64,000 nucleotides of DNA. It comes from Nonomuraea zeae. GTDB taxonomy: Bacteria > Actinomycetota > Actinomycetes > Streptosporangiales > Streptosporangiaceae. The translations under genes were made by a program, and so were the position numbers. Below are positions 30,617 through 44,602 of this stretch, one piece after another. The DNA is taken from assembly GCF_005889725.1 (NCBI RefSeq), contig NZ_VCKX01000015.1:24882-88881 (forward strand). Reading direction: 5' to 3'. Numbering within the stretch: position 1 is the first letter of the stretch; every line of letters begins with the position of its first letter. The notes beneath the pieces were generated by a model. It did no database searches. It was given only the letters and a program-made list of their open reading frames with translations, and was not told the DNA's origin.

Positions 30617-30626
30617 GGAGTGCCAC

Positions 30627-31025
30627 GTGAGCGAGCGCAAGCCGGCTGGACTTCCCTTCGAGAGCTGGGTCGACCGGCAGATCCGCGAGGCGGAGGAGCG
30701 CGGCCAGTTCGACGACCTGCCGGGCGCCGGCAAGCCGCTGCCCGGCCTCGACCGGCATCACGACGAGATGTGGTGGATCAAGCAGAAGCTGGAGAGCGAA
30801 GGGCTGTCCATGCCGCTGCCGCCCACGCTGGCGTTGCGCAAGGAGGCGGAGGAGGCGCTGGCCGAGGCGCGCGGGGCCAGGACCGAGGCCGAGGCACGGC
30901 GGATCGTCGAGGACGTCAACGACAAGATCCGCAAGGCGATCAGGACGGGGTTGTCGGGGCCGCCGCTCAATCTGATGCCCTTCGACGCCGACGCGATCGT
31001 GTCGGAGTGGCGCAAGGCCCGATAG
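30627..31025 (+). CDS. DUF1992 (DnaJC28-like) domain protein
   Basis: 132 residues from a GTG with GAGGAG ahead. Nearly the whole protein is the DUF1992 domain: ESWVDRQIREAEERGQFDDLPGAGKPL, then MWWIKQKLESEG and the charged helical C-terminus with VEDVNDKIRKA. The domain is widespread and its role uncertain. Confidence 0.85.
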   Translation: MSERKPAGLPFESWVDRQIREAEERGQFDDLPGAGKPLPGLDRHHDEMWWIKQKLESEGLSMPLPPTLALRKEAEEALAEARGARTEAEARRIVEDVNDKIRKAIRTGLSGPPLNLMPFDADAIVSEWRKAR

Positions 31026-31028
31026 CGA

Positions 31029-31172
31029 AGGAGGCCCGGACCCAGGTCCGAGCCTCCTCCGAGGGCTGAAGAAGGCCCGGATCGTAATCCGGGCTTCCTT
31101 CGAGGGCTGAGGGACCCGGGTCAGGCGGGCCCCTCGGTCCGGTCAGGGGCCCGGTCCAAGGTCCGGGCCCCT
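31029..31172. terminator. Three successive hairpins between convergent genes
   Basis: Stem-loops at 31029-31058, 31073-31096 and 31145-31172, each with 10-12 paired bases and a CCGG core. The first two are followed by the same CGAGGGCTGA block, so the unit looks duplicated. They separate the DUF1992 gene from the GH6 cellulase gene and should terminate transcription from both sides. Confidence 0.75.
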
Positions 31173-31179
31173 TGAGCTT

Positions 31180-33531
31180 TCAGCTGATCGGCGGGTAGGC
31201 GTTCCTGAGCAGCTCCTGGAACTGCGCGGAGAACCACTGGCCCGACAGCGGCGCGTTGGGCAGCGCGCCGGACATGTTGTTGCCGTTCAGGCTGTTGCCG
31301 GTGTAGGTCGGGTCGCACATCCGGTCGAACTTCTTGCCCTCGTCGTTCGGGATGTCCGTGCTGGCGCCGTCGGACTCACCCGGAGGCTTGATCCAGACGT
31401 AGGCGTCCAGACCGGTGTCGGGGCTGGCCTTCGGCCGCTCGCCCATGCCCGCGCCGCTCTGGTTGCACCAGTTGCCGGCGTGGATGCGACGGTCGATGCG
31501 CGACTGGTTGACGAACGTCTCCAGGACGGTCGAGGTGCTCGGCCCGGTCGGGCGGGCGCTGCCGCCCCAGCCGTTGCGCGAGGTGTCGATCAGCATGCCG
31601 AGACCCTGCCGGAAGCCCTTGGCGATGAGCGCGGTGCGCAGGGCCTGGGCGAAGGTGGTCTCGTCCACGTACCAGTTCCAGTCCACCCACTTGGACTGGC
31701 GGACCGACTGGCCGTTCACGGTCGTGTTGATGTTGAAGTACAGCTCCTTGGTCGCGGAGGTGTTGGCGGTGTTGGTGATGAAGCCGTCCACACTGTCCAC
31801 GCCCGCGGTGGTGCCCGCGGCGGTGTTGTAGAAGATGTTCACCGACGGGTTGAAGTTCGAGTCCCAGCCCAGCCAGGCGTGGTGGGCGGCGTCGACGTAG
31901 GTGTAGACGTTGGTGATGGCGTGCAGCTTGTTCAGCGCGTACTGGACGCCCTGGACGTAGGCGCCGGTCGAGTTGGCCTCGGCGCACTTGGCGAAGCTGA
32001 GGTTGGTGACCAGGTTGGGCAGCGAGTCGGGCTCGATGATCGTGACGATGCGCAGGTTCGCGTACGCGGAGTTGCTCATGATCGCCGCGATCGGGTCGAT
32101 GTACTCGGTCTTGTAGCGGTTGAGCCCGTTCTCGGCGATGAGCAGCTCACCGTTGGAGGCCAGCGCCGAGCAGTCGCGGTTGGGCAGGTCGTAGATGACG
32201 AACTGGATGGTCAGCGGCGCGGAGCCGTTGGCGGCGTCCTGCCTGACGGCCTCGTCCAGGTGCGCCTGGAGGCCCATGGCCGAGGAGGAGCCGGCGATGG
32301 CCGCGATGCGGTCCAGCCAGACGGCCGTGGAGGTGTTGGCCACCGCGGAGCCACCGGGCTCGGCCGCGGCCTTGGTGCGCCAGTTCGGGTTCACGTAGCC
32401 GGTCGCTCCGGCGTACGGGTTCTCGACGTGGGTGCCGGGGTTGGTCCCGCCGTCGTCGTCGGCCTCGGTGGCGGTGACCGTCCTGCTGGTCAGGCCGGAG
32501 GAGGCGACGGTGATCGGCCGGGTGCCGTTGGTGTTGTCGGAGTCCTGCGCCGCGGCCAGGGTCACCGTCTGCGGGGTGCTCCAGTTGGCCGAGGTGAAGG
32601 TGAGGCTGGCGCCGGAGGAGACGGTGATGTTCGTGTCGCCGCTGCCCGCCGTCGAGGTGACGGTCACGTTCGAGGACGGCTGCGCGGCCAGGCGCACGGT
32701 GTAGGTGGCGGTGGCGCCCTCGGGCACGGTGACCGCGGTCGGCGTCACCATGATCGACTGCTCCACGGTGGCGTCGTCGTCCACCTCGGTCGCGTTGACC
32801 GTGGCGGCGGTCACGCCGCTGCCGCCCACGCTGAACGCGGCCGTGCCAGCGGCGGTGTCGCTGTCCTGGGCCGCGGCCAGGGTGACCGTCTGGGCGGTGT
32901 TCCAGTTGGACGGGGTGAAGGTCAGCGAGCCGCCCGAGCTGACGGACAGGTCCGTGTCACCGCTGGTGCGCGCGGTGGTGACGGTCACGTTGGCGGTGGG
33001 GGCCGAGGAGAGCCTGGCCGTGAACGTCGCCGTGCCGCCCTCGTTGACCGCGACCGAGCTGGCCGAGGTGACCACCGACGGGGTCGTCGGGTTCGTGCCG
33101 CCGCAGGTGGTGTTGTTGACGCTGAACGAGGTCGGGTTCGGGTTGCTGCCGGTCCAGGTGCCGTTGTAGCCGATGGAGACGGACGCGCCGGTGGCCAGGC
33201 TGCCGTTGTAGGGCATGTTCGTGCCCGTGATCCGGGTGCCCGACTGGCTCCAGTTGGCGCCCCAGCCTGTGGGGGTGTACTTCTGACCGGTGGTCGGATA
33301 GTCGAAGCCCAGCGACCATGACGTGATGGGGTCGCCGGTGTTCTTCAACGTGATGCTCGCGGTGAAACCGCCCTGACCAGGGCTGCTCGTCCACGAGTTG
33401 GCTGTGTAGGTCACGTCGCAGGCGACGGCGGCGTTCGCGGCCGTGGTCTGGCCCGCGACGAGCCCTAAGGCCGCGGTACTCGCGGCGGTCATGGTCACGA
33501 CCCATTTGCGTAGGCCGCGGTGGAGTCTCAC
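31180..33531 (-). CDS. Secreted exo-cellobiohydrolase, GH6, with N-terminal CBM2
   Basis: 783 residues from a GTG. Order: signal peptide (to about 34), CBM2 (about 35-143, CDVTYTANSWTSSPGQGG), two Calx-beta-like domains of about 95 residues each (both with SLTFT..NW and VTLAAAQDSD), a linker and a GH6 catalytic domain (HVENPYAGATGYVNP to the end). The catalytic acid region is TIIEPDSLPNLV, and VWIKPPGESDG near the end is typical. It releases cellobiose from the non-reducing end. A CelR box lies 28 bases upstream of the start. Confidence 0.93.
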   Translation of the reverse strand: MRLHRGLRKWVVTMTAASTAALGLVAGQTTAANAAVACDVTYTANSWTSSPGQGGFTASITLKNTGDPITSWSLGFDYPTTGQKYTPTGWGANWSQSGTRITGTNMPYNGSLATGASVSIGYNGTWTGSNPNPTSFSVNNTTCGGTNPTTPSVVTSASSVAVNEGGTATFTARLSSAPTANVTVTTARTSGDTDLSVSSGGSLTFTPSNWNTAQTVTLAAAQDSDTAAGTAAFSVGGSGVTAATVNATEVDDDATVEQSIMVTPTAVTVPEGATATYTVRLAAQPSSNVTVTSTAGSGDTNITVSSGASLTFTSANWSTPQTVTLAAAQDSDNTNGTRPITVASSGLTSRTVTATEADDDGGTNPGTHVENPYAGATGYVNPNWRTKAAAEPGGSAVANTSTAVWLDRIAAIAGSSSAMGLQAHLDEAVRQDAANGSAPLTIQFVIYDLPNRDCSALASNGELLIAENGLNRYKTEYIDPIAAIMSNSAYANLRIVTIIEPDSLPNLVTNLSFAKCAEANSTGAYVQGVQYALNKLHAITNVYTYVDAAHHAWLGWDSNFNPSVNIFYNTAAGTTAGVDSVDGFITNTANTSATKELYFNINTTVNGQSVRQSKWVDWNWYVDETTFAQALRTALIAKGFRQGLGMLIDTSRNGWGGSARPTGPSTSTVLETFVNQSRIDRRIHAGNWCNQSGAGMGERPKASPDTGLDAYVWIKPPGESDGASTDIPNDEGKKFDRMCDPTYTGNSLNGNNMSGALPNAPLSGQWFSAQFQELLRNAYPPIS

Positions 33532-33558
33532 GAGCGATCATCTCCAGTGCTAGGTGGC

Positions 33559-33572
33559 TGGGAGCGCTCCCA
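33559..33572. promoter_or_regulatory. CelR operator of the GH6 gene
   Basis: Perfect palindrome TGGGAGCGCTCCCA, 28 bases ahead of the GH6 start. This is the binding site known for CelR of Thermobifida, released by cellobiose. The matching LacI-type regulator is encoded at 45831-46802. Confidence 0.92.
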
Positions 33573-33760
33573 TGGTCTGCCGGACTCGGAGCCGTGTACA
33601 GCGGGCGCCCGTCGCGGAGGCGTCTGCCGCCCCGCATGCTCGTTGAATGCCCCTGAACATGGATGAAACTTTCATCCCGGGCAGCCTGGTGAGAGGAAAC
33701 ACGGGGGTTACCGAAATGCCATTCCGTTGACATACGCGCGATGGCACCCACAATCCCCTT

Positions 33761-33774
33761 TGGGAGCGCTCCCA
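33761..33774. promoter_or_regulatory. CelR operator of the GH48-GH9-GH5 operon
   Basis: A second identical TGGGAGCGCTCCCA, 24 bases ahead of the GTG of the GH48 gene. The two boxes give the divergent GH6 and GH48 promoters separate but parallel control. Confidence 0.92.
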
Positions 33775-33798
33775 CACCCCTACTCCCATGGAGATCCC

Positions 33799-39515
<5,717 letters not shown>

Positions 39516-39580
39516 GCGAAGACTCCGCCCTCGTCGCAGCAGCGACGGGGGCGGCTCCACAGCTCAGGGAAAGGCAGCAC

Positions 39581-41161
39581 ATGAAATCACTGTTCACCGC
39601 GCTGGCCGTGCTCGCGGCCGTCCTGATCCTGCCCGCCGCCCCGGCCGGCGCCGCCACCGGCCTGCGCGTCAGCGGCACGAAGATCCTGGAGTCGAACGGC
39701 CAGGAGTTCGTCATGCGCGGCACCAGCCACGCGCACACCTGGTACGCCACGCAGACCAAGGCGTTCGCCGACATCAAGTCGCTCAAGGCCAACACCGTGC
39801 GGGTCGTGCTCAGCGGCGGCCGCTGGACCGCGAACACCGCCGCCGACGTGGCCAACGTCGTCGCGCTCTGCAAGCAGAACAAGCTCATCTGCGTGCTGGA
39901 GAACCACGACACCACGGGGTACGGCGAGCAGAGCGGCGCCTACACCCTCGACCAGGCCGCGAACTACTGGATCAGCGTGAAGTCCGCCCTGGTCGGCCAG
40001 GAGGACTACGTCATCGTCAACATCGGCAACGAGCCGGTCGGCAACAACGCCGTCACCCCCGGCTGGGCCGCCGCCACGTCGGCCGCGATCCAGAAGCTGC
40101 GGACCAACGGCTTCGAGCACGCGCTGATGGTGGACGCGCCCAACTGGGGCCAGGACTGGCAGGGCACCATGCGCGACAGCGCGCGCACGGTCTTCGACAG
40201 CGACCCCGCCAAGAACACGATCTTCTCCATCCACATGTACGGCGTCTACGACACGGCCGCGGAGATCAACGCGTACCTGGACGCGTTCAAGACCGCCGGG
40301 CTGCCGCTGGTCATCGGCGAGTTCGGCTTCAACCACTCCGACGGAGACCCCGACGAGGACACGATCATGGCGCAGGCCGTGAGCCGCGGGCTCGGCTACC
40401 TGGGCTGGTCGTGGAGCGGCAACGGCGGCGGCGTCGAGTACCTCGACCAGGTCACCAACTTCGACGTCACCCAGCTCACCTCCTGGGGCCAGCGGCTGTT
40501 CAACGGCGCCAACGGCATCGCGGCGACCTCGAAGCAGGCCTCGATCTACGGCGGCGGCACCACCGACCCGACCCCGCCGAGCACGCCCGGCACGCCGGCG
40601 GTGTCGAACATCACCTCGTCGGGGGCCACCCTGACCTGGACGGCCTCGACGGACAACGTGGGCGTGGCCGGCTACGACGTCTACACCTCGACCGGCACCT
40701 CGCTCGGCAGCACGGCCACGAACTCGATCACGCTGACCGGGCTGTCGGCGGCGACCGCGTACCAGGTGTACGTGAAGGCCAGGGACGCCGCGGGCAACCA
40801 GTCCGCCCAGTCCCCGACCGCGTCGTTCACGACGCTGAGCGGCGGCGGCGGTGGCGGGTGCACGGCCGCGGGCACCGTGCAGAGCCAGTGGGGCAACGGG
40901 TACGTCGTGCAGCCCGTGACCGTGACCAACACCAGCACGTCCGCCAAGACGAGCTGGACGGTGACGTTCACGCTGCCGGCCGGGCACACGCTCACGGGCT
41001 CGTGGAACGCCGCGGTCACGGTCAGCGGGCAGACCGTGACGGCCAAGAACCTGAGCTACAACGGCACGCTGGCGCCGAACGCGAGCACCAGCTTCGGCCT
41101 GCAGGCCGGCCGCCCGAACGGCAACACCTCGGTCCCGTCCGGCTACACCTGCGCCAACTGA
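39581..41161 (+). CDS. Secreted GH5 (GH5_8-like) beta-mannanase with FN3 and CBM2
   Basis: 526 residues from ATG 39581. Signal peptide to about residue 24; GH5 domain about 25-325 with acid/base Glu in VNIGNEPVG and nucleophile Glu in VIGEFGFNHSD; MRGTSHAHTWYA and ENHDTTGYGE match bacterial mannanases of subfamily 8 rather than cellulases. One FN3 domain and a C-terminal CBM2 (GGCTAAGTVQSQWGNGY) follow after a Gly-rich linker. Only 65 bases after GH9, so in the same CelR-controlled operon, linking mannan to cellulose breakdown. Confidence 0.9.
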   Translation: MKSLFTALAVLAAVLILPAAPAGAATGLRVSGTKILESNGQEFVMRGTSHAHTWYATQTKAFADIKSLKANTVRVVLSGGRWTANTAADVANVVALCKQNKLICVLENHDTTGYGEQSGAYTLDQAANYWISVKSALVGQEDYVIVNIGNEPVGNNAVTPGWAAATSAAIQKLRTNGFEHALMVDAPNWGQDWQGTMRDSARTVFDSDPAKNTIFSIHMYGVYDTAAEINAYLDAFKTAGLPLVIGEFGFNHSDGDPDEDTIMAQAVSRGLGYLGWSWSGNGGGVEYLDQVTNFDVTQLTSWGQRLFNGANGIAATSKQASIYGGGTTDPTPPSTPGTPAVSNITSSGATLTWTASTDNVGVAGYDVYTSTGTSLGSTATNSITLTGLSAATAYQVYVKARDAAGNQSAQSPTASFTTLSGGGGGGCTAAGTVQSQWGNGYVVQPVTVTNTSTSAKTSWTVTFTLPAGHTLTGSWNAAVTVSGQTVTAKNLSYNGTLAPNASTSFGLQAGRPNGNTSVPSGYTCAN

Positions 41162-41267
41162 GCATCTTCCGCACGCACCTTCTGAACACACAGGCGTCCG
41201 GCTGCGTATGAGGAGGTGAGGCCCAACTCCACAACCCTGCTCAGGACACCATCCCGCCCGGATGGGA

Positions 41268-41301
41268 CGGACGCGGCCGGCTTTCCAGCCGGTCGCGTCC
41301 G
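41268..41301. terminator. 15-bp stem terminator
   Basis: CGGACGCGGCCGGCT, loop TTCC, AGCCGGTCGCGTCCG (one G-T pair), then TTTGCGTT. Lies between the mannanase gene and the convergent small gene at 41309 and is the strongest terminator-like structure in the window. Confidence 0.82.
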
Positions 41302-41308
41302 TTTGCGT

Positions 41309-41830
41309 TCACTTCGCGGAGATGATCTGCGCGAACCGCTCGCGAGCGGCGTCGATGGCGTCCTCGCTCTCGAACTCGGCGAACGCCTGCTCGTGGTAGC
41401 GGGCGGGAATGAGCCGCCTGACGCGGTCCGGATAGCCCTCTCCCGGCTCCGGAACCCTGATCTGGGGTGGGATGTCCACCTTCACGGCGATGGGGCCTGA
41501 GGCCCGCACGGAGGACGCCCAGTCGGTGCCGGCGCCGGTGACCGCGCACATGTGGCGGGCGTAGACCCACCGCACCTCCACCAGGGAGGTGGCGTCCGCC
41601 GGCTCGGTGCCGAAGGGCTCCACGGCGCAGACGACCCGGGAGTCGAAGCTGTGGCCGTGGGCGTGGTGCTCGTCCGGCGAGGCCTGCTCGAGTATGAGCG
41701 TCACCTGGGCGGCGAGCTCTTCGTTCAGCTGTGACGACGGCTGCCTGGCGGCGAAGAACATCACCCCGGCCAGGGTCAGGCTGGCCAGGGTGACGATCGC
41801 CGCGACAAGCCCGCGACGCGTTCTTGTCAC
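41309..41830 (-). CDS. Small membrane-anchored/secreted protein with His-rich motif, coupled to the LPMO gene
   Basis: 173 residues from GTG 41830, overlapping the LPMO stop as GTGA. The N-terminus is a signal or anchor (TRTRRGLVAAIVTLASLTLAG). The outside part has a striking DEHHAHGHS segment at about 54-62, two cysteines (VVCAVEP and HMCAVTG) about 27 residues apart, and a charged helical C-terminus. I do not recognise the family. Because the upstream partner is a copper enzyme, a role in copper delivery or in protecting the LPMO is conceivable, but that is speculation. Confidence 0.75.
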   Translation of the reverse strand: MTRTRRGLVAAIVTLASLTLAGVMFFAARQPSSQLNEELAAQVTLILEQASPDEHHAHGHSFDSRVVCAVEPFGTEPADATSLVEVRWVYARHMCAVTGAGTDWASSVRASGPIAVKVDIPPQIRVPEPGEGYPDRVRRLIPARYHEQAFAEFESEDAIDAARERFAQIISAK

Positions 41831-42888
41831 GGGCTGGTGCAGGTCAGGGTAGGTGCGGGGCTCGGGATCGAGCCGGTGGCGTTGAATCCGAACGTGGTGG
41901 TCGCGTTGGGCGCCAGCTGCCCGTTGTAGCCGGCGTTCTTGACCGACACGTTCGGCGGTTGGCCACTCAGCACGCCGTTCCAGGGTGCGCCGTCGAAGCC
42001 CTGGCCGCCGCTGTAGGTCCAGTTGACCGTCCAGCCGTTGATGCCGGCGGTGCTCGTGTTCTTCACGGTCACCTCGCCCTGGAAGTGGCCGGCCCAGCCG
42101 GTGTTCGTGGCCTTCCAGGTGGCGGTGCAGGCACCCGTCGGGGTCGGGCCGGTCGGCGTGACCGTCGGGGTGGCCGTGGGCGTGCTGCCGCCGGGGCCGA
42201 CCCCGGTGACCTGGCCGTTGCCGCCGTCGAAGACGACGTCGGAGCAGCTGTAGAAGTTCTCGTTGCTGTCCGAGCGGATCCAGTGCGTGTAGATGATGTG
42301 CCGGCCGGTCTTGCCGGACGGGAGCTGGGCGTTCCAGTAGTAGTAGTTGAGCCCGCCGGGACCGCCGTTGGCGGGCGGGTTGGTGACGCTGCCGAACGGC
42401 TCCAGGTCAGACCACTTCAGCGGCCCGTCCGGGTTCCAGCCGTTCTTGGTGACGTAGTAGTTGAACGCCCCGGGGTGCTGCGCCCAGTTGCTGTGCCGCA
42501 TCTGGATGCTGGCGCCCGAGGTCAAGTGGGTCAGCGGCCAGTCGGAGCGGACCGCGTTGTAGGCCGAGAAATCGTAGGGCCCGCCGGTGCCGCCGCTGCA
42601 CAGCTGCCCGTCGGGGATGAATCCGGAGGTCCGGCCGGCGCCGTCGGAGCGCAGCACCGCGAACCAGTTGTACAGAGGGGTCGCGCCGCTCTGGTTGACG
42701 GCGGCCGCGCACGCGGGGTTGTAGGGGAGGATCTGCCCGTTTTCCCGCAGGCCGTCCTGCCAGCACAGGAACGTGCGGGCGCCGGGGAACATCGAGACCC
42801 CGTGCGCCTGTGCCTGCGTGGGCACCATGAGGACAGTGGTGATCAGAACCATGACGGCGGTGAACGCCGCCGACTTGAATAACTTCAT
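41827..42888 (-). CDS. Lytic polysaccharide monooxygenase, AA10, with C-terminal CBM2
   Basis: 353 residues. The signal peptide ends QAQA, leaving His29 as the new N-terminus (HGVSMFPGART), the first ligand of the copper histidine brace. The second His is in MRHSNWAQHPGAF. The AA10 domain ends around residue 225 (FYSCSDVVFD), then a Thr/Pro linker and a CBM2 (GACTATWKATNTGWAGHFQ). The sequence around FLCWQDG and NPDGPLKW suggests a cellulose-active type. It cuts crystalline polysaccharide oxidatively. Its promoter faces GH12, with one CelR box in between. Confidence 0.92.
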   Translation of the reverse strand: MKLFKSAAFTAVMVLITTVLMVPTQAQAHGVSMFPGARTFLCWQDGLRENGQILPYNPACAAAVNQSGATPLYNWFAVLRSDGAGRTSGFIPDGQLCSGGTGGPYDFSAYNAVRSDWPLTHLTSGASIQMRHSNWAQHPGAFNYYVTKNGWNPDGPLKWSDLEPFGSVTNPPANGGPGGLNYYYWNAQLPSGKTGRHIIYTHWIRSDSNENFYSCSDVVFDGGNGQVTGVGPGGSTPTATPTVTPTGPTPTGACTATWKATNTGWAGHFQGEVTVKNTSTAGINGWTVNWTYSGGQGFDGAPWNGVLSGQPPNVSVKNAGYNGQLAPNATTTFGFNATGSIPSPAPTLTCTSP

Positions 42889-43098
42889 GGGGATTCCCTT
42901 GCACTGACGACAGAGGAAACCTGCCCACGATCAGCCCGCCCGGCCAGCGCATTGAATCACGCCCGGCAGGCATCCGACAACGCGCTGTGAAACTTTCAGC
43001 CGATCTTGGTCACGGTTTCCCCTGGTGGCCCGTGCCGCCGCGGCCGGTCGGGTGTCACGCCTGCTTGCCCTCTGCCCGCGCGGCCTGGAGTCTTGCGG

Positions 43099-43112
43099 TG
43101 GGAGCGCTCCCA
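43099..43112. promoter_or_regulatory. CelR operator between LPMO and GH12 genes
   Basis: TGGGAGCGCTCCCA, 37 bases upstream of the GH12 start and about 210 upstream of the LPMO start. It clearly serves GH12; control of the LPMO from this distance is possible but less certain. Confidence 0.88.
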
Positions 43113-43149
43113 GCTATCCTTGGCTTCGCAGAGGCGGGAGCAACATGCC

Positions 43150-44514
43150 ATGAGGCACGTGCACATCTACCTGATCATCGGCGCGTTACTGGCCGTCGGC
43201 CTGTTCGCCGCCCCGGCACAGGCCGCACCGGTGCTGTGCGAGAAGTACGGCGCGACCACCGTCCAGAGCGGCCGCTACGTCGTGATCAACAACGTCTGGG
43301 GCGCCGACACCGCACAGTGCATCGACGTCAACCAGAGCGGCGGCTTCACCGTCACCCAGGCCGCGCACAACAAGCCGACGAACGGCGCTCCGGCCTCCTA
43401 CCCGGCGATCTACGCCGGCTGCCACTACGCCAACTGCAGCACCGGCAGCAACCTGCCCATGCAGGCCAGCGCGGGCGGGTTCGGGTCGCTGCGCTCCAGC
43501 GTGAGCATGACGTACCCCAGCAGCGGCACCTGGGACGCGGCCTACGACATCTGGTTCGACCCCACGCCGCGCACCGACGGGCAGAACACCGGCGCCGAGA
43601 TCATGATCTGGCTGAACAAGCAGGGCTCGATCCAGCCCGTCGGCTCGCAGGTCGGCACCGTGAACCTGGCCGGCGGCACCTGGCAGGTCTGGTTCGGCAA
43701 CATCGGCTGGAACGTGATCTCGTACGTGCGGACCTCGGCCACCTCCTCGCTCGACTTCGCGATCGACACCTTCTACGCCGACGCGATCAGCCGCGGCCAC
43801 GCGCAGCGGTCCTGGTACCTGACCAGCGTGCAGGCCGGCTTCGAGCCCTGGGTCGGCGGCGCGGGCCTCGCGGTCAACTCCTTCTCCTTCGGCACCTCCG
43901 GCGGCGGCACCGACACCACGCCGCCGAGCACGCCGGGCAACCCCGTCGCCTCGGCCACCACCTCGACCGGCACGACCCTGACGTGGGGCGCCTCCACCGA
44001 CACCGGCGGCAGCGGCCTGGCCGGCTACGACGTCCTGCGCGCGACCGGCGACACCTTCACCAGGGTCGGCGGCGGCACCACGACCTCCTTCACCGACACG
44101 GGCCTGACCCCCGCCACCGCCTACCGCTATCGGGTGCGGGCCAGGGACGGCGCGGGCAACCTCTCGCCGGAGTCCGGCACGGTCACCGTGACCACGCTGT
44201 CCGGCGGGGGCGGCGGAAGCTGCTCGGTGACCCCCACGACCCAGAACGCCTGGGACAGCGGCTACGTCATCCAGCCGGTGACCGTCACCAGCACCACGGC
44301 CAGGACGAGCTGGACGGTCACGTTCGCGCTCCCCGCCGGCCACACGATCACCGGCATGTGGAACGCCGGCTACACCGTCAGCGGCGGCACCGTCACGGTC
44401 AGGAACCTGGCGCACAACGGCGCCATCGGACCCGGCGCCGCCACCAGCTTCGGCTACCAGGCGAGCCGGCCGGCCGGGAACACGCAGGTGCCCGCGGGCT
44501 ACACCTGCGCGTGA
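43150..44514 (+). CDS. Secreted GH12 endoglucanase with FN3 and CBM2
   Basis: 454 residues from ATG 43150 with GGGAG ahead. Signal peptide to AQAA; GH12 domain about 27-255, with AAYDIWFDPTP and the nucleophile Glu in GAEIMIWLNKQG; then an FN3 domain (PPSTPGNPVASATT) and C-terminal CBM2 (SCSVTPTTQNAWDSGY). Hydrolyses beta-1,4-glucan internally. The frame upstream is open through the operator but has no start with a signal peptide. Confidence 0.93.
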   Translation: MRHVHIYLIIGALLAVGLFAAPAQAAPVLCEKYGATTVQSGRYVVINNVWGADTAQCIDVNQSGGFTVTQAAHNKPTNGAPASYPAIYAGCHYANCSTGSNLPMQASAGGFGSLRSSVSMTYPSSGTWDAAYDIWFDPTPRTDGQNTGAEIMIWLNKQGSIQPVGSQVGTVNLAGGTWQVWFGNIGWNVISYVRTSATSSLDFAIDTFYADAISRGHAQRSWYLTSVQAGFEPWVGGAGLAVNSFSFGTSGGGTDTTPPSTPGNPVASATTSTGTTLTWGASTDTGGSGLAGYDVLRATGDTFTRVGGGTTTSFTDTGLTPATAYRYRVRARDGAGNLSPESGTVTVTTLSGGGGGSCSVTPTTQNAWDSGYVIQPVTVTSTTARTSWTVTFALPAGHTITGMWNAGYTVSGGTVTVRNLAHNGAIGPGAATSFGYQASRPAGNTQVPAGYTCA

Positions 44515-44570
44515 TCACGGGCGGATGAGCTCGCGCGGGCGTGCTTTGCGAGGGGCGCGACCCGGGCGTG

Positions 44571-44601
44571 GAGGGGTGCGGCGGGTGCTGCCGTACCCCT
44601 C
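44571..44601. terminator. 12-bp stem hairpin between GH12 and kinase genes
   Basis: GAGGGGTGCGGC, seven-base loop, GCCGTACCCCTC (one G-T pair). It ends two bases before the stop codon of the convergent kinase gene. Confidence 0.68.
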
Positions 44602-44602
44602 A

